DNA from: Daphnia carinata
Taxonomy: Eukaryota; Arthropoda; Branchiopoda; Diplostraca; Daphniidae
Reading direction: 5' to 3'
NCBI RefSeq assembly: GCF_022539665.2
Contig: NC_081332.1
Location: 5,781,803-5,845,802 of the forward strand
Length of the DNA: 64,000 bases
Part shown: one piece after another, positions 12,024-25,265 of the stretch
Layout: each line of letters starts with the position of its first letter
Position numbering within the stretch: position 1 is the first letter of the stretch
Program-made: the position numbers and the translations under genes
The notes under the pieces: generated by a model
The model's input: only the letters and a program-made list of their open reading frames with translations
Database searches by the model: none
Told to the model about the DNA's origin: nothing

Positions 12024-12631
12024 GCGTGAACGCGGGATAAGGGTATCTTGCCTTCTGATGAGTTTCCTCGTTTCAGAAAAAAAAAATATTTAGACACACC
12101 ATCACAGCCAAACTGTTTTCTTTTTATCCAACATCCTTTTCCTTTTTTTTCGATCATCTGTTGCTGCTGGAATCAAAATTTATTGGAGTGAAATGTCATG
12201 ACAGGTTTTCAGATGGAAAACTCCACATGACCGTGCAGGAAGGTGGGCTATCTATATAGGCCCCCCAGCAGATTTATAGATAGAAATTTGTTTTGGGCAG
12301 TTCCTAAAAAGTATTTCATTGGCCAAAAAGAACAGCAGCAAGCAGCAACACACTGATGCTGATATCGGAACCCCATAACGATGTATAGCATCCAGCAGCC
12401 GGGGCGACCCGTGTAATCGGGAGTCGTTCTTCTCTACGATTTTTACAATATTATATACCTCCATCTCTCCCCATCCCCCTTTTATGCAAAACCGCGAGGC
12501 ACACGGGCGCATATGATGATATGATGATGAGAATCCTGTTGAGAGAAGGGCACGAGCCCGATCTTCATTTTCTTTTTAGCCCCATCAAATGTTGTTAGAA
12601 ATTCGAGAAAGAGAGGCGATGAAATGAGCTA

Positions 12632-12663
12632 AAGAAGAAGAAGAAGAAGAAGAAGAAGAAGAA
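12632..12663. repeat. (AAG)n microsatellite
   Basis: About ten AAG units running into an A-homopolymer. Confidence 0.9.
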
Positions 12664-13118
12664 AAAAAAAAAGGGTTTCATTCGACTGCTGTGGATGCTC
12701 GTAAATTATCGGCAGTATTTTTCGTTTTTTTTTTTTGGTGAGCCTCTCTCTAAAGAAAGAAGAAGGGCCCCAGCGTTTTGATATAAGGACACACGGTGTG
12801 AAGTCGTCTGATGATGAGCCCAAGTGAAACGAATCCCACATCGCGGCAGCTGCGTGCGGTGATTACTATCCTCATAAAAAAAAAAAAAAAAAAAGAAATC
12901 GAAGAGGAGGATGTTGAATTTAGTAAGTGGAGAGGAGCTAGTGATGATGAGAGGGGAGTGGAAAAATTCCAATTCTTTTTGTTTCCTTTTTTTTTTTTTT
13001 TTTTTTTTTCCTATGCGAAAGGCGAGGGGTTGGAGAAAGGATGTGCATTCGGGATCAACATGTAAATGATGCACACCAGACCCGCGCCGCTGTAGTATGT
13101 CGAAGGAAAAGGACTGAA

Positions 13119-13290
13119 TATAAAGCTTTAGGGATGGAAAACAGGGGCGGAGTAGCTGTACGGAATTGAAAAGTATGTGCCCATCAGAGGTATGTGGATG
13201 GGGGGGAGGAGTAGGTTTCGTAGTCGGCCAATGGGCGGGCTAAATCCGGCCGTTCCGACTGTTCAACGAGAGCCAATCGCATCGGCTAGG
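13119..13290 (+). promoter_or_regulatory. Candidate promoter region of EMX gene 1
   Basis: TATAAAG at 13119-13125 is followed by CCAAT at 13228-13232, directly joined to a GC box GGGCGGGC (13233-13240), and a second CCAAT at 13273-13277. The patch is GC-richer than its flanks and lies 430-600 bp upstream of the chosen start codon. The transcription start cannot be placed from sequence alone. Confidence 0.3.
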
Positions 13291-13722
13291 CCACGTAGCG
13301 GAGGTGGGTTTTTTTTACACCGTACCACCGACTTGGTTTCCCCCCTCTTTTTTCATTTTTGTTATTCCCTTCTATCCGTTTTTTTTTTTTTTTTTTTTTT
13401 TCCCTTTTGCTCTTGGCTACAAAAAGCCTGGGCTGGCCAGACGGGATCATCACTCGTCTACAGGCTCTCTCGCAGTTCAGACCGTTTCTTATTTTTCTCC
13501 GCTTTCAATTGTCCAGCCCAAAAACAGTGAGTGCAAGTCCAACGAAAAAGGAAGAAAAAATCTCAGCTTTAAATTCAAACAAACAAAAAAAAAAACAATT
13601 TCTTCAATTAGTTCTTCATTCATCCATCATTGTTTTCTGAATTTTTGGAACGAAAACATTTGCGAAAAAGTTCAAAGTTCACTTGTTTTTGTTTTTTTTC
13701 AAGAGTGTCGAGCGAGTGTGAC

Positions 13723-14960
13723 ATGACGATCTTGACCCCGTCATCGAGCCCCAATAGTTCAAGCTCTTCACCTTCCGGAATGGTTTCCGTTCACCATCCG
13801 TCTCCGCTCTTTGCCAACCAACATCTCCATTTGATGCACTTCAACGGCCTGACCAAGAACAGCAATCAGTTCGCCAACATGATGGAAGACAAGGCGGCCA
13901 ACAACAGGACGTCACCGATGACGACAGTGACATCGACCAGCTCCTCTTCTCCGCCAGTTGTTCTCCCGACCAAGCCTAAAATCGGTTTCTCCATCGATTC
14001 GATCGTGGGCACGGCCAGCGCAAGTTCCAACACACGGCCGGCCTCGTCTTCGTCTTCATCGGCCTCCGACGGCAGCCGTTCGGCCAGCCCGCCCGACGTG
14101 GCCCTACTGCCGGCCGCTACGAACAATCGATTGGTGCATCACGAAAGCGGATTGCAATCAGTCAGCCCTCGTCCGGGCTCGTCCGGTGGTACTCCAGTGT
14201 CCGTCCGTTCTGAGCCGGGCACTTCGCCCATCTCGGCCCCACCTGCGCACCCGCAAATGATGCCCGGATGGCCCCTACCTCACCAACAGCAGCCGCACGC
14301 TGCCATGAGCCCGGCCTACTTCGAAGCCTTGGCCAGCATGAGAGCTCTGTACGCCCAACAGCAGCAGCAACCGTTCCATCCTCACATGATGATGGCCGGC
14401 CCACCTCCTCCGCCCGGCGCAGGCAATCATCCTTGGTGGCTCTTGGCGCAGGCTCGCCAACAGCAACAGCGGCTTTTGGCCGCCGCGGCCGTTCAACGTT
14501 TCCCCGCCGGTGAGGACATTTGAAATTTTTTTTTTTTTTTTTTAAACTCCCTCCTTTCGAACAAAAAATTCCAACAAGTTCAACGATCTAAACTATTTTA
14601 TTTTTTAATTAAAAAAATCAAATAGGTCCCGGTGACTTGGCTGGATTCCTACTCTCGCCCTTCCGCAAACCTAAACGTGTCAGAACGGCCTTCTCGCCCA
14701 GCCAACTGCTCAAGTTGGAGCACGCTTTCGAGAAGAATCACTATGTCGTCGGTGCCGAGCGCAAACAGTTGGCGCAAAATTTGAACCTCACCGAAACTCA
14801 GGTAAATAAGCGTAACCGCTCGCAGCCATCCGAAACCGATCCATTTTCTTCGTGTTATGTCTCGTCTTGCGTGTTCCATTTCTTTCTGGACTCGTTTTTT
14901 TTTTCTTTTTTTTTCTTTTTTTAATTCTATCGAGAAGATGATGCAGCACGACAAACAAAA

Positions 14961-14991
<31 letters not shown>

Positions 14992-15264
14992 TTATTTCAT
15001 TTTCGGTTGTAACAGGTGAAAGTCTGGTTCCAAAACCGTCGCACCAAGCACAAGCGAGTCCAGCAAGAAGGTGACGACCCAGCGCCGGGCAGCGGCGGTA
15101 AGAAATCGGGCGGCAGCAACAACGCCGGCTCATCCGATCAGATGATGAGCGACGACGAAGACAATTCCGACATCGATTTGGAAGTCTCCGACGACGAGGA
15201 TTTCCTCCACCATCCGTCGTCGGGCAATCACCCGCATCACGACCGCCGCATGATTTACAGTTGA
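13723..15264 (+). CDS. ems: EMX/empty-spiracles family homeobox transcription factor, gene 1 (3 coding exons)
   Basis: Predicted nuclear DNA-binding transcription factor; EMX/ems proteins pattern the anterior head and brain in animals. Coding exons are 13723-14509, 14626-14801 and 15016-15264, with GT/AG introns of 116 bp (phase 1) and 214 bp (phase 0), giving 403 residues. An eh1-like motif FSIDSIVG (residues 89-96; eh1 motifs bind Groucho) lies in a Ser/Thr/Pro-rich N terminus. [11 protein letters not shown] (236-246) occupies the place of the EMX tryptophan 'hexapeptide'. The homeodomain is about 278-337, with Trp48=325, Gln50=327 and Asn51=328. The second intron cuts it between positions 44 and 45, as in EMX genes. 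The tail is acidic ([12 protein letters not shown]) and His-rich. ATG 13723 was chosen because the in-frame extension up to ATG 13630 reads as translated T-rich leader. ems versus E5 orthology is not settled by eye. Confidence 0.93.
14510..14625 (+). other. Intron 1 of EMX gene 1
   Basis: A 116-bp intron with donor GTGAGG and acceptor AAATAG, phase 1, at the same codon position as intron 1 of gene 2. It contains a T-homopolymer. Confidence 0.9.
14802..15015 (+). other. Intron 2 of EMX gene 1 (inside the homeodomain)
   Basis: A 214-bp intron with donor GTAAAT and acceptor GTAACAG, phase 0, between homeodomain positions 44 and 45. It contains a long A-homopolymer (about 14958-14984). Confidence 0.9.
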
Positions 15265-16451
15265 GTCCCTCCTCTTCTCTCACCAATCCCAAACTGGTGT
15301 CTCCACGTCATCATTCCTTTTGACTTAGATCCATCTTTCTTTTTTCTTTTTCTTTAGTTTCCTTTTTCTTTCATTAAAATTTCAAAATCTGTGCATGCAA
15401 ATATGTAAAGAAACAAAACAAAAGAGAAAAGGAGGGCACCGACGGGGTAGAATGTCACCCGATTAGTTCATCCAAAACTCAAAGTGTTTTGGGAATGCTG
15501 TAATCAAGTGTGTTGTGTGTTATCATTTGTAATGCGCCGTGTCAGTGTCGAGCTTAACGTTGTTCTCCCCCCCCCCCCCCCCCCTGGTTTACGTTTTCGA
15601 TGTGCTTGTGTACATATCCAGCCCGCGTCCTTTGTTTTTTTGTTTTGTTTTTTTTTTTTGCGCCCCACTTTGCGTTGTGTGTGAATTTTGCCCCCCCCCC
15701 CCCTCATCAGTCAAGAAGATAAAAACAGAAAAAACAAAACAAAACAATTCCAATTTGAAATATAATATACATATTATATACATAGATGTAATAATAATTA
15801 ATAGTTTAAAAAAAGAAAATGAATGATTATGATCATTTGTCCCACCAAAATTGTATACAAGTGCACCAATTTCTTTCGCATCGATATGTGTCCAATACAT
15901 TCCTCTACATTGGTCAACAACAAAAAACAAAACAAAAACAAAAACATTCGTGACTCGTTTTTTCTTTTTTTTTTTTTTTTTCTTATCCGTTTTTAGGAAT
16001 CACGAATTTTCAATTGTCTTTTCAATTCCCGAGAAATAGTTTTTTTTTTTATTTTTTCGGGGCTTGTCGCTGCATGTTGTGTTGTTTGGTGGTGTCTTTT
16101 GACATCCAATCTCCTTCTCTCGCTCACTTTCAATAATAAGAAATGAGTCCGAGTTTGACACCTGGTCTAACGAGATGGGCGCGCGATCCATTTCGTTTTT
16201 TTTTTCATTTATTTATTTATTTTTTATTTTTTTCAAATATGTATAGATATACACAACAACCGAATACTAGGGGGTAGGTGGAGTGGCCTGGCTGTCAGCT
16301 CGCTGGCTTAAAATACGTGCTACAAAAAAGGAGCGGACAACCATCAGCCAACACACTTGAGGGACTCTCCGAGTTTATACAGAAAAAGAAACGAAAAAAC
16401 GCCAACCAAACAAAGCGCTACACATATACGAACGGTTTTCTAGCGAGAAAT

Positions 16452-16473
16452 CCCCCCCCCCCCCCCCCCCCCC
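16452..16473. repeat. C22 homopolymer
   Basis: 22 consecutive C bases followed by an A-run; the longest C-run noticed in the window. Confidence 0.9.
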
Positions 16474-17640
16474 AAAAAAAAGGGGAAAAAAAAAATGATT
16501 TAGAAACCAAAACAAAAAAAAAAAAAAAAAAAAAAAAACAAGACTCATTACCATACGAGAACGAAACCGTTGCCATGCTGTTAGTTCCGTGGCTACTTGA
16601 AAAGCCAACAACTTTGGAAAACAACTGTGAAATAGAATCATACGTACATAGCGCTATAAAGTAGCAATGCGATTCCCAATTATCACGTGAAAGGCATTTC
16701 GCTAGAAAAAAAAAAAAAATTCGGCATTTCTTTTGTTTCTTTGTTTGTTTTTGGAAACTATTTGTATTTTTTTTTTTGTGTTGTTTCTTCTTTTGGACTA
16801 GACGATGGCCATAAAGACAAAATGAACTTTGTCCGACATGTATTACACACACACACACACAGGTGTGGGTTTTGAGGGGGGGGAGGGGCGGGAGGGTAGG
16901 GGAGTAGAATAGTTGAAGGTGTTCAGCCAGTTTTTTTTTTTTTTTTTTTCTTTCGCTTCTATTATACGCGGCGAAAGAATTCTCAAAGAAGTTGAACGGT
17001 TGATTGTTTGCGGCCATGATGAATGCCGTGCCAAATGAATCTCCGGCCCGCACTCGTCTAACTAGCCCCTGCCACACTACGGCCATTTTCACGTTCGTTT
17101 TTTTTTTTTTTTTGTTTTTAATGTAATTTTAACCAAACAGTGGTGCGTTTCTATATCATTAGAAACACACGCACACACACACACACACACACGAAAAAAA
17201 AAACAAAAATAAAAAATTTAAAGGGTCTTTCATTTTAGATGGTGTGGCTTCATTAAAAATGAGATATAAAGCGATACAACAAGACAAGAGAGAATGAAAA
17301 CGAACATACCAAAAAAAGAGCCATTTGATGATGTCACCAACCGGGTTCTATCCTTCCAAGTCCAAAATTGTTTTTGTTTTTGTTTTTTTTTTTCCCCAAA
17401 AAATAAAGAAAAAAAAAAATGCCGTTGTTGCCTTGTGTGTGTGTTTCATGGTGTGCTGTCACGATGGCTGACTCAAGGTGGAAAATAATCAATCAGCTAA
17501 TTGGTGTCGATGGCAATCTCGCGGCGAGCCCTTCTCGGCTCTTACCGGTTACCTAATCTGATCTCAATACAAAATGCTGCGCGCAATTACTTTTCTTTCA
17601 AATCCAAACTGGCGAAATGACGCAATAAATAACTGAAAAG

Positions 17641-17672
<32 letters not shown>
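17641..17672. repeat. A32 homopolymer
   Basis: 32 consecutive A bases, among the longest mononucleotide runs in the window; the length may be unreliable in any assembly. Confidence 0.9.
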
Positions 17673-17678
<6 letters not shown>

Positions 17679-19547
17679 CAACAACAAACACAATTTTTAT
17701 TTATTTTTTTTTTTTTTCCGAATCGCTTTGCCTGCCTTTCGTGCGTGTGATGTTTGAATGCGTAATCAGTTGGCGAAAGCAGGTTCCTCTATATATTATT
17801 ATTGTTATTATGTTTTCCAAGTTTTTATTTTTGTTTTCATTTCTATTGGCCCCGGAAAAAAAAAAAAACATTTGATTTCGGTTATTTTGTTTTGTCTTTT
17901 GTCTTCGCGACGGTTTACGAGAAACCGAACAACCCCCCCCCCCCCCTCCAAAGAAATTATAAGAACTGGTTCGGCCGGTTTTCCATTTATTTTTTATTTA
18001 TTTCTTTTTTTTGTGTGTGTGTGTGTGTTTCTTTCAATGGCGGCGTTTGCGTTCATACGTTTTTTTCGTCTTTTGACTATGATGCAGTGGGCTGGAAATA
18101 CAGAACTTCTCTGTGCGTGTGCGTGTTGTTTTGAAAACGTTGTATTTTGTTGTTATTTTGACGTGGATATAAGAGACGAAAATGCAAAGCGATAACATAA
18201 TGACAGAGTCCACATTAGTCTAAGTCGCCTCAAATGTGTGCTGCAGGTGACTTTTCTTCATAACCGGCTCGTCACTTTTTTTTGTTTTGGTTTTTTGTTT
18301 TGTTTTGTTTTTTTTTTCTATAAAAATTCGCATCACGAAACCGTCCATTTCGAACGAATAGTTTTGTTTTCTTAATAAGAAAAGAAAAGAAAAGAAAAAA
18401 GGTCAACAAGGCGAACAATGACAAGCCATTTTAGTAATAATGACTTTGGTCAACTTGGGACAACGCCACGAAGAAATACGAAAAGAAAAAAGAAAAAAAA
18501 AAAAATATATATATAAAACTAGAACGCACATAAGGTAATTAAAATATTCCCAATGAACGAACATGAAGAACTCGATCCTTTAGAATTATGGAACACCCAA
18601 GAAAACCAGTCGCTTTTGTTTTTTTTATACATCGATTACGCTGGGGAAAGAACATCAGTTGACACGTTCAACATTCCAATATCTTTAAATAAATAAAAAA
18701 AAAATAATAAATAAATAATAATATTACATATTTTTCTTCGCCCTTATAAAATTTAAAAAAAAAATAAGTAAATAAATTGGTGTCCTCCTTCGAGAGGGAA
18801 ACTCCAGAAAGGCCTATAGTCTATTGATGTGGAAGCCCTTCTTCTATCACGTACGATTGTGATAGATGTCTTAACCCTCCACCCTATATATATGTATATA
18901 CATGATGGTATATAACCAGTAGAAAAAAAAAATTCTTTCCAGACTGTGAGACGACATCGAACGTGGAAAAGCTGCAGGGGATAAACTTTGGGGGCCCCTT
19001 TTTTTTTTTTTTTCAAACTGGAAATTCATTTGCATAAAGGCAATCAGATCGTGTGGCGTAGTGAGTCACTGGGGAGCGATGACGGCCGATGGCCAATCAA
19101 GTCGGCCGACCGTTAACACATTTTTTGATTTTTTTTTTCTTTTTCTTTTTCCTTCTCTTCTTCTTTATTCATCCTCGTTTCCATCCATCGTGGCCCATCA
19201 AAGTCAACACTGGATGATTCTATTCTTCACGTCTAATCAGATTTTCTCTCTATTGTGTACACACAACTCTCGATTCCTGACGGATGCTCTCCCTATACAT
19301 CTAAATTAAATGCAACAAAAAAAAAAAAAAAAAAAAAAAAAGAAAAGAAAGGAGAGATCTAAAACCAGAAACAAACGATTAATAAAAATAAGAAAGAAAG
19401 AAAAAACAAAACAAATACGTTAAATAAGAAAATAGGACTCGGGAGGAATAGACGCATCCGGATAGCGGAAAGACGGGCTTGAGCGGACGATGGGGAAATG
19501 AATATTTGCATGATGCTTGTAATGTACTTGGAGTTTTTTAATTTTTT

Positions 19548-19551
<4 letters not shown>

Positions 19552-19578
<27 letters not shown>
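19552..19578. repeat. (TG)n microsatellite
   Basis: About 13 TG units directly after a T-homopolymer. Confidence 0.95.
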
Positions 19579-20438
19579 TGTTTCGTATTGGAGCTGTGCA
19601 TAAAATCTCGCCCTCTGTGGAGTTCCAGGAATTTATACGCGCAGTTTGTACGAGACGAGTGGAATTTTCATACGGCCAGAAGCAGTTCGTCAGCAAAAAT
19701 GAATAAATGCGCGCCTGCACCGCATTTGGGTCATATCTACAATTTACAAGAGATAAGGGGGGAGGGGGGGGGGGGGAGCATGAAAAAAAGAGCAGACAGA
19801 TGGATTGCTGCCTTCCGGAATACACAACAAGATCCGGCGGACCAGACCATCAGAGCAAAGGCGCCCAGATTTTCTGCTGACTTGCTCATCAATTCCTCAG
19901 TGCGTGTGTGCGAAGGGAATAGAATTCGTTTCTTCCATTTCTCTTGCCCTTTTCTTGAGTGTTTATGGCTTACACGTATAAGAGCACAGCCAGTAAAGTC
20001 TGTACATAAATATAAAAAAAAAAAAAAACAAGGGGAGTGCAGCATATTCGAAAAGAAAAAAAATCAAAAGGGAAGCAGGAAATGGGAAGTTTGGGACGTA
20101 GCGGCTTTTTGGCGCCGCATTCAAAAACGAATTTTTTTTTTTTTTTTTTAAATAATATTTTGAAAAATGAATTCAATCGTATAATACGTAACACAACAGA
20201 GCCTTATCCCCCCCCCCCCTAACAGGCTCGTATAGAAAATAAGAAACATCTAGCGCGAAAAGAAATGAATAGGACAAATACATAACAATCAGCCGTGATA
20301 ATACAGCATTGATTAGCTACACGTAGTTCAATAAATTTTTTTTTTTTTTTTTTTGGCGCTGATGTTATTATTAGGTTTGTGATTGTTCGCCTTCCTCTGT
20401 GCGGACGCACTACAAAACTGCGACGTGTGTAACATAGA

Positions 20439-20461
20439 AGAGAGAGAGAGAGAGAGAGAGA
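20439..20461. repeat. (AG)n microsatellite
   Basis: About 11 AG units. Confidence 0.95.
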
Positions 20462-21054
20462 CGCTTCGACTTCATTAAATGATGTATTCACATTGGAAAG
20501 TCATTCTCCGGCCATCGATACACGCACACAACAAAAGAAGAGGGGGCCCCTTTTATTATTATTTTTTTTTTTTTTCTTTTGCCAAACTAAACAACAACCG
20601 ATAGAAGAAGCTGACATCGGTGTGGTGTGCGGGTACAGAGAGAGAGAGAGGGGGGAAGGGGAGAATGTCGCCTCTCTATTCGGCCAAAAATAACAATGAC
20701 ACTCGGCCGCTGAATGGGGCGGAAAAATGCATGTATCACTGGGTGAAATTGATGTTGACTAGCGGCTACACAAGCTGTAGGCAGTCCACTTTTGTCTGTA
20801 CTTGAATGTATATTTTTGAAAGAAGTACTGTATAAGGGGGAACGAAACAGAGAGAGACAACTCCAGAATGGAGAAAAAGAGACATAATTCGGCTACAAAA
20901 GAGACGTGAAATGGCCGAGCGCTGCCGCGTTAGTTCACGCTAATCTGCACCTTGTCAGGACCCCGTCCGAGCGGACAATAAAATAAGGTTCCATCGGCTC
21001 TCTCTCTCTCTCTTACTCTCTATCCCTCCTCTCCCTTTAGAACCATTCAACAAC

Positions 21055-21055
<1 letters not shown>

Positions 21056-21086
<31 letters not shown>
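21056..21086. repeat. (AC)15 microsatellite
   Basis: About 15 uninterrupted AC units, preceded by CAA repeats. Confidence 0.95.
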
Positions 21087-21088
<2 letters not shown>

Positions 21089-22875
21089 GAGCTTATATGT
21101 ATAGAAAGAGAAAGAGGAGAAACGCTCAATGACTTCTTCTCGGCGGGTGATCGTTTTTTTTTTTTTTTTTTTTATAGATTGGGAAACATCTACTCGGCGC
21201 AGGGTCGATTGAACTCTCTTATCCTGTACGTATGTGCTTTGACGGCTATAGCGAGACTTCAGATTGACATCATGGCACATAACTATTTATTTATTTATTT
21301 GTTTTTTTTTTTTTCGTTTATTTAAAAAAGAAAAAAAAAAAAAAAAAAAAAAAAAGGTTTGGCTCTATTGAAGATGAATTTCGTCCAATGGCAACGGCCT
21401 GCGCATAGCTGCCAAATGATGGTTTGATGAAGTCTCTTTACGTTACGTACTTGCTTGTACTATTAGATGTGTGTGTGTGTGTAATGGTGGGGGTATCATA
21501 TTTAAAGTTGAATACGCAACCCAAAATCCCCCCCCCCTCCCTCTCTCGATCGCTATGGTAAAAAAAAAACAAAAAACAATGTGAATACATTTTCAAAAAT
21601 GGGCCGGCCAGACTAATGTAAATGGACGTCTGTCTAAAGGAAACAACAAAAGAAGTGAATAAACGAAGAGTTAGGTCAGAAGGTCGATAATGAAAATGTA
21701 CGTTATTCTATTCGTGTCCGGAATGAGGGGAAGGTGCATACATCACACCAATGCCAGAAATGTCTTGTTTTTTTGTTTTTTTTCATGTGTGTGTGTGTGT
21801 GGAAGGAAAATAATTGAATGTATATTCAGTTACTATATATGCGGCGCACGACGATGATTGCCTACATTGCCATCATTGGATGTAAAATACGCCAACTGTT
21901 TTTGTTTGGTTTTTTTTCTTGTTTGTCTTGCCGGATTTGATTGGATGTTTCGATGCGAAACAGTCGCCATCATTGAAGGTTGGAAAGGTCGTCATTGCAA
22001 CAGTTCATTCAGTCTATCTACACTACACAAACAGCAACGTATACTCTTGTTTATAAATCGAGATCATAAATCATTCGATATGCGTATGGATAAGGATCGG
22101 CCCAAGCAATGGCCGCTGAGTTTTTACAGACCTTCTTTTTATTTTTTTTTTAGGAAGGCAAACGAGAAATGATGGGTCAACTGGCATGCAGTGAAGTACT
22201 TGAGATCGCCAGTTTTTGAACGGGGAAAGAAGGGGGGGGGGGTGTGTGGTGGTGGGCTATTAATATAAAACGCTGTGATGATGAGGCCAGTAAAAAGAAA
22301 AAAAAAAAAAAAAAAACTAACGGGAGCCACAAGTCAGACAAGCCGATATGTGGCGACTTGAAACCTTCGCCTCATAAATCAGCGTTTATTATTATTTTTT
22401 TTAATAGCGACGCGTTTCTTCCAACTGGCCGTTTCTATTTCGTGTGGATGTGCACAGTCAGTTACATCATTAGACACGCCAGATGCCTCATTTTTCATGC
22501 GAACGTTGTGTTTAACTATCTATATAAATATATTTTGTTTGTATTGAACACAATTTGTTACTTTTAAATGCTGCCAATAGATCAACATTTGTCATATCCG
22601 CACGTTTTTACATAGGGGCATCATTTAAAACGAAAAATACGGCAGAGGTGACGAGGCGGGCGGAGTCAATCCGGAGTCGCTTTTTTAACTCCTCCCAGCC
22701 ATCCCTCCCTCTTACGTCATCCCTGCAAAACGAAGGTTAAAATGATAACAATTCATCCGGCAATATTTCTGTAATACCTTACCGCACAAACCCCCTCCAA
22801 AATGGGACATTACGCCGAAGACGAATTATAAAGATATTTATTAAATCTACGTGTCATACACAAGTGCGTTGCATC

Positions 22876-22914
22876 CAACAACAACAATAAACAACAACAA
22901 CAACAACAACAACA
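22876..22914. repeat. (CAA)n microsatellite
   Basis: About 13 CAA units with one TAA interruption. Confidence 0.9.
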
Positions 22915-25124
22915 AAAAAAAACAAAAAAACAATTGAATTTGATCGAGAGATGATGCATGCATTTCGTCCGTGTCCGTCTCCATTGAGGCCACGTCATCG
23001 TTTACACACACCTCCGCGTTTTTGTTTTGTTTTTTCCTTTCTGTGTTGTGCGGAGCTTAGTATTTTTTTTTTTTTTTTTGGAAAGCCCGACATATTGCCG
23101 GATATATCGTAATTGGTAAAAAAAAAAAATAAATAAATAAATAATAATAAAACATTTACAAGTAACAACAGGGGGGCAGGAGGAGGGGTAGAGCTATAGA
23201 AGTGTGTGTGCTAGTAAATAGTTCTACTGCCCACCCAATCTCTCGTTTTTCACGAGCTCTGACAGCAAAAAGGGGGAAAGAAAAAGATATGCAACCAACA
23301 GACACACACACACATGTAAAATGTGTTGTCCTTATAAGTGGAATAAGCTGTGCACAGTATCCATTTAACACAAGAGGATAGGCGCCCATGCGCAACAAGA
23401 CAGAGCTGAGAGTTGCATGTTTTATTGATGATTTTATTATTTCACTGTCAATAATTTATCAAAGAAAAAAAAAAAGAACGGAAAATAATAATAATAATCA
23501 ACAAAGAAAAACACAACATCTTCATTTGATTTTCATTTACCCCCTACGTCTGTTCAGGTTAAATCGTTTTATTTTTTTTTTCCTTATATTCTTTTTTTTT
23601 TTTTCTTCCCCCCCCCCCCCCCTCTCTTCAATCACATTTGCATTTCTCTTAGCTCATTCCCGGTATGCCCGTTCGCCTTGTTTGTCGCAATCACGCGCAC
23701 TTCTTTCGAAACGCCGGTAACCTTTAACACGACAGAGTGGAGGGGGAGGAAGAAAAAAAAAGAAAAAAAAAAAAAAAAAAAAGACTTGGCCGTTTTTGTT
23801 TTTTTTTCTTTTTTTACCTTAGCAAACGAGCAGTTCCCATCATCATCATCATCTCATCGACGCGCTGCTGTTGTTGTCTTGCTGCGTCACGTTATTGTGG
23901 TTGTTGTGTCTCTCTCTCTCTCTCTCAACCCTCTCCTTGTATACGTATTATTCCGTCTTTATTTATGGCGTGTGATTGCCGAAATGAGAGAATCATTCCT
24001 CTCTATGCCACGCATTGGGTCCACGTCATTTCCCATCACGCGGTCTTTTACATCATTATTCATTTATTTCTGATTCTTCTCTCGCCGGGTCCTACGCCAT
24101 CACGTTCAATGAATCATTTGAAAAGAAAAAAAAAACAAAAAAAACAAGGAAACCGTACGAACTTGCACTGGGAAAAAAAAAATAAAATAAAATAAAATGA
24201 AAGAGAGGCGGAAGAGAAGGAAATATTTGAATTCCAAGAAATATGGACGCGCTCATCATCCGCACACAAAAAAAAAAATACGCGCCCACAAAGTGCATCT
24301 TTTTTTCTTTTTTTTTTTTTTTATATTTTCCCGAAAAATGTGCGGACAAAGAATGTTTGATGGCCAACACACACACACACACACATTTTCTCTTCTCAAA
24401 TAAATAATACTAATAAAAAAAAAAAATGAGGAGGTTGGAATAAGAAAACAAAGTCGGTGATGATAAGAAATAATAAATCGCAAACAAAAAAAAAATGAAA
24501 CCGCATGTACATATTTAACACAAAAAAAAAAAAAAAAAAAAAAAAAGAAGGAACATGTATCTTCTTTTCCAGAATAAAAAAAAAAGGAAACAAAAGCCGC
24601 GAATTGCAAGCAGGATTATAGCGAAAAAAAAAAAAAGGGAAAACGCCGGTGTGTCAGAAGACAAGAAGAGCGGCGCGGATCGGTGTGTTAAAGTCTAATT
24701 AAGAACAAAAAAAAAAAGATAAGAAAAAAAAAACAAAATGGCTAAATACCTCGGAAACAGTCAAGCGCTCAATTTTTTTTTTTTTTTTTTTTTTTGTTTT
24801 TTTTTTTTTTTTTTTTGTGTCGTCGGCGAAATTTTTCTTTGTAAGGGATCAATTTTGATGATTTTAAATCTTAGGGAATTTCATGTTTTTTTTTTTTCTT
24901 TGGTGGGGAGGGGGGGGGGGTAACGCAGGGAAGAGAAGTAGGAGGAGCTCTTTGCTGCATGTAGCATATCGATAGCGCGTATTTTGCAAGGCCTAATACA
25001 CCGCTGGCATGTCCAGGGACTTTTTTTTTTTAGCCAGGAAGAAAAAAAAAAAAAAAGAACATCGATGTTGTAAAGAAGAAGAAGAAAAATGAACACGTGA
25101 AAGAAAAAAAACAAAACGGACATG

Positions 25125-25265
25125 TAGACTTAATGAGCGTTACGTTTCCGAAAAGTGGAACCTCATTAGCTGGAAATGGTAATTCAAGTAACCATGACGC
25201 TCGGCACGCACGCCCTGCCCAGAAAACATACTTTGGCCGCTTCCAATTACCATCACATGTTTCCT
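25125..25265. promoter_or_regulatory. TAAT-rich island, candidate homeodomain-responsive enhancer
   Basis: Four TAAT/ATTA cores within ~125 bases (CTTAATGAG, CTCATTAGC, GGTAATTCAAG, CCAATTACC) in a patch free of homopolymers, roughly midway between the two EMX genes. Inference only. Confidence 0.25.

Larger units (their letters stand above)
5761..13100. other. Non-coding region upstream of EMX gene 1, rich in simple repeats
   Basis: No supported gene. Content: A/T homopolymers of 10-20 bases every few hundred bases, microsatellites (listed separately), a homopolymer-free island at 8400-8660 with candidate factor sites, a CpG-rich island at 10840-11080, and an isolated TATA-box consensus at 12015-12023. 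Open frames here are homopolymer translations (poly-Lys/poly-Phe). Confidence 0.7.

Noticed and set aside
12248-12283. 9-bp stem hairpin (CTATCTATA/TATAGATAG) as a microRNA precursor
   Set aside because: The stem is too short and AT-rich; no long imperfect duplex.
13630-13722. In-frame N-terminal extension of EMX gene 1 from ATG 13630
   Set aside because: The 31 extra residues translate a T-rich leader and a possible TTTTTTTCAAG splice-site-like sequence. The Met at 13723 gives a Ser/Pro-rich start more like the rest of exon 1. Not excluded.
13866-14513. Overlapping frames in exon 1 of EMX gene 1 (both strands)
   Set aside because: Shadows of a GC-rich coding exon.
16418-17092. 224-codon minus-strand frame
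   Set aside because: It is mostly translated A/T and C/G homopolymers and an (AC)n tract (poly-Lys, poly-Phe, poly-Gly, Cys-Val repeats).
19498-20151. 217-codon plus-strand frame
   Set aside because: It runs through (TG)n, a G-run and several A/T homopolymers; no domain or splice support.
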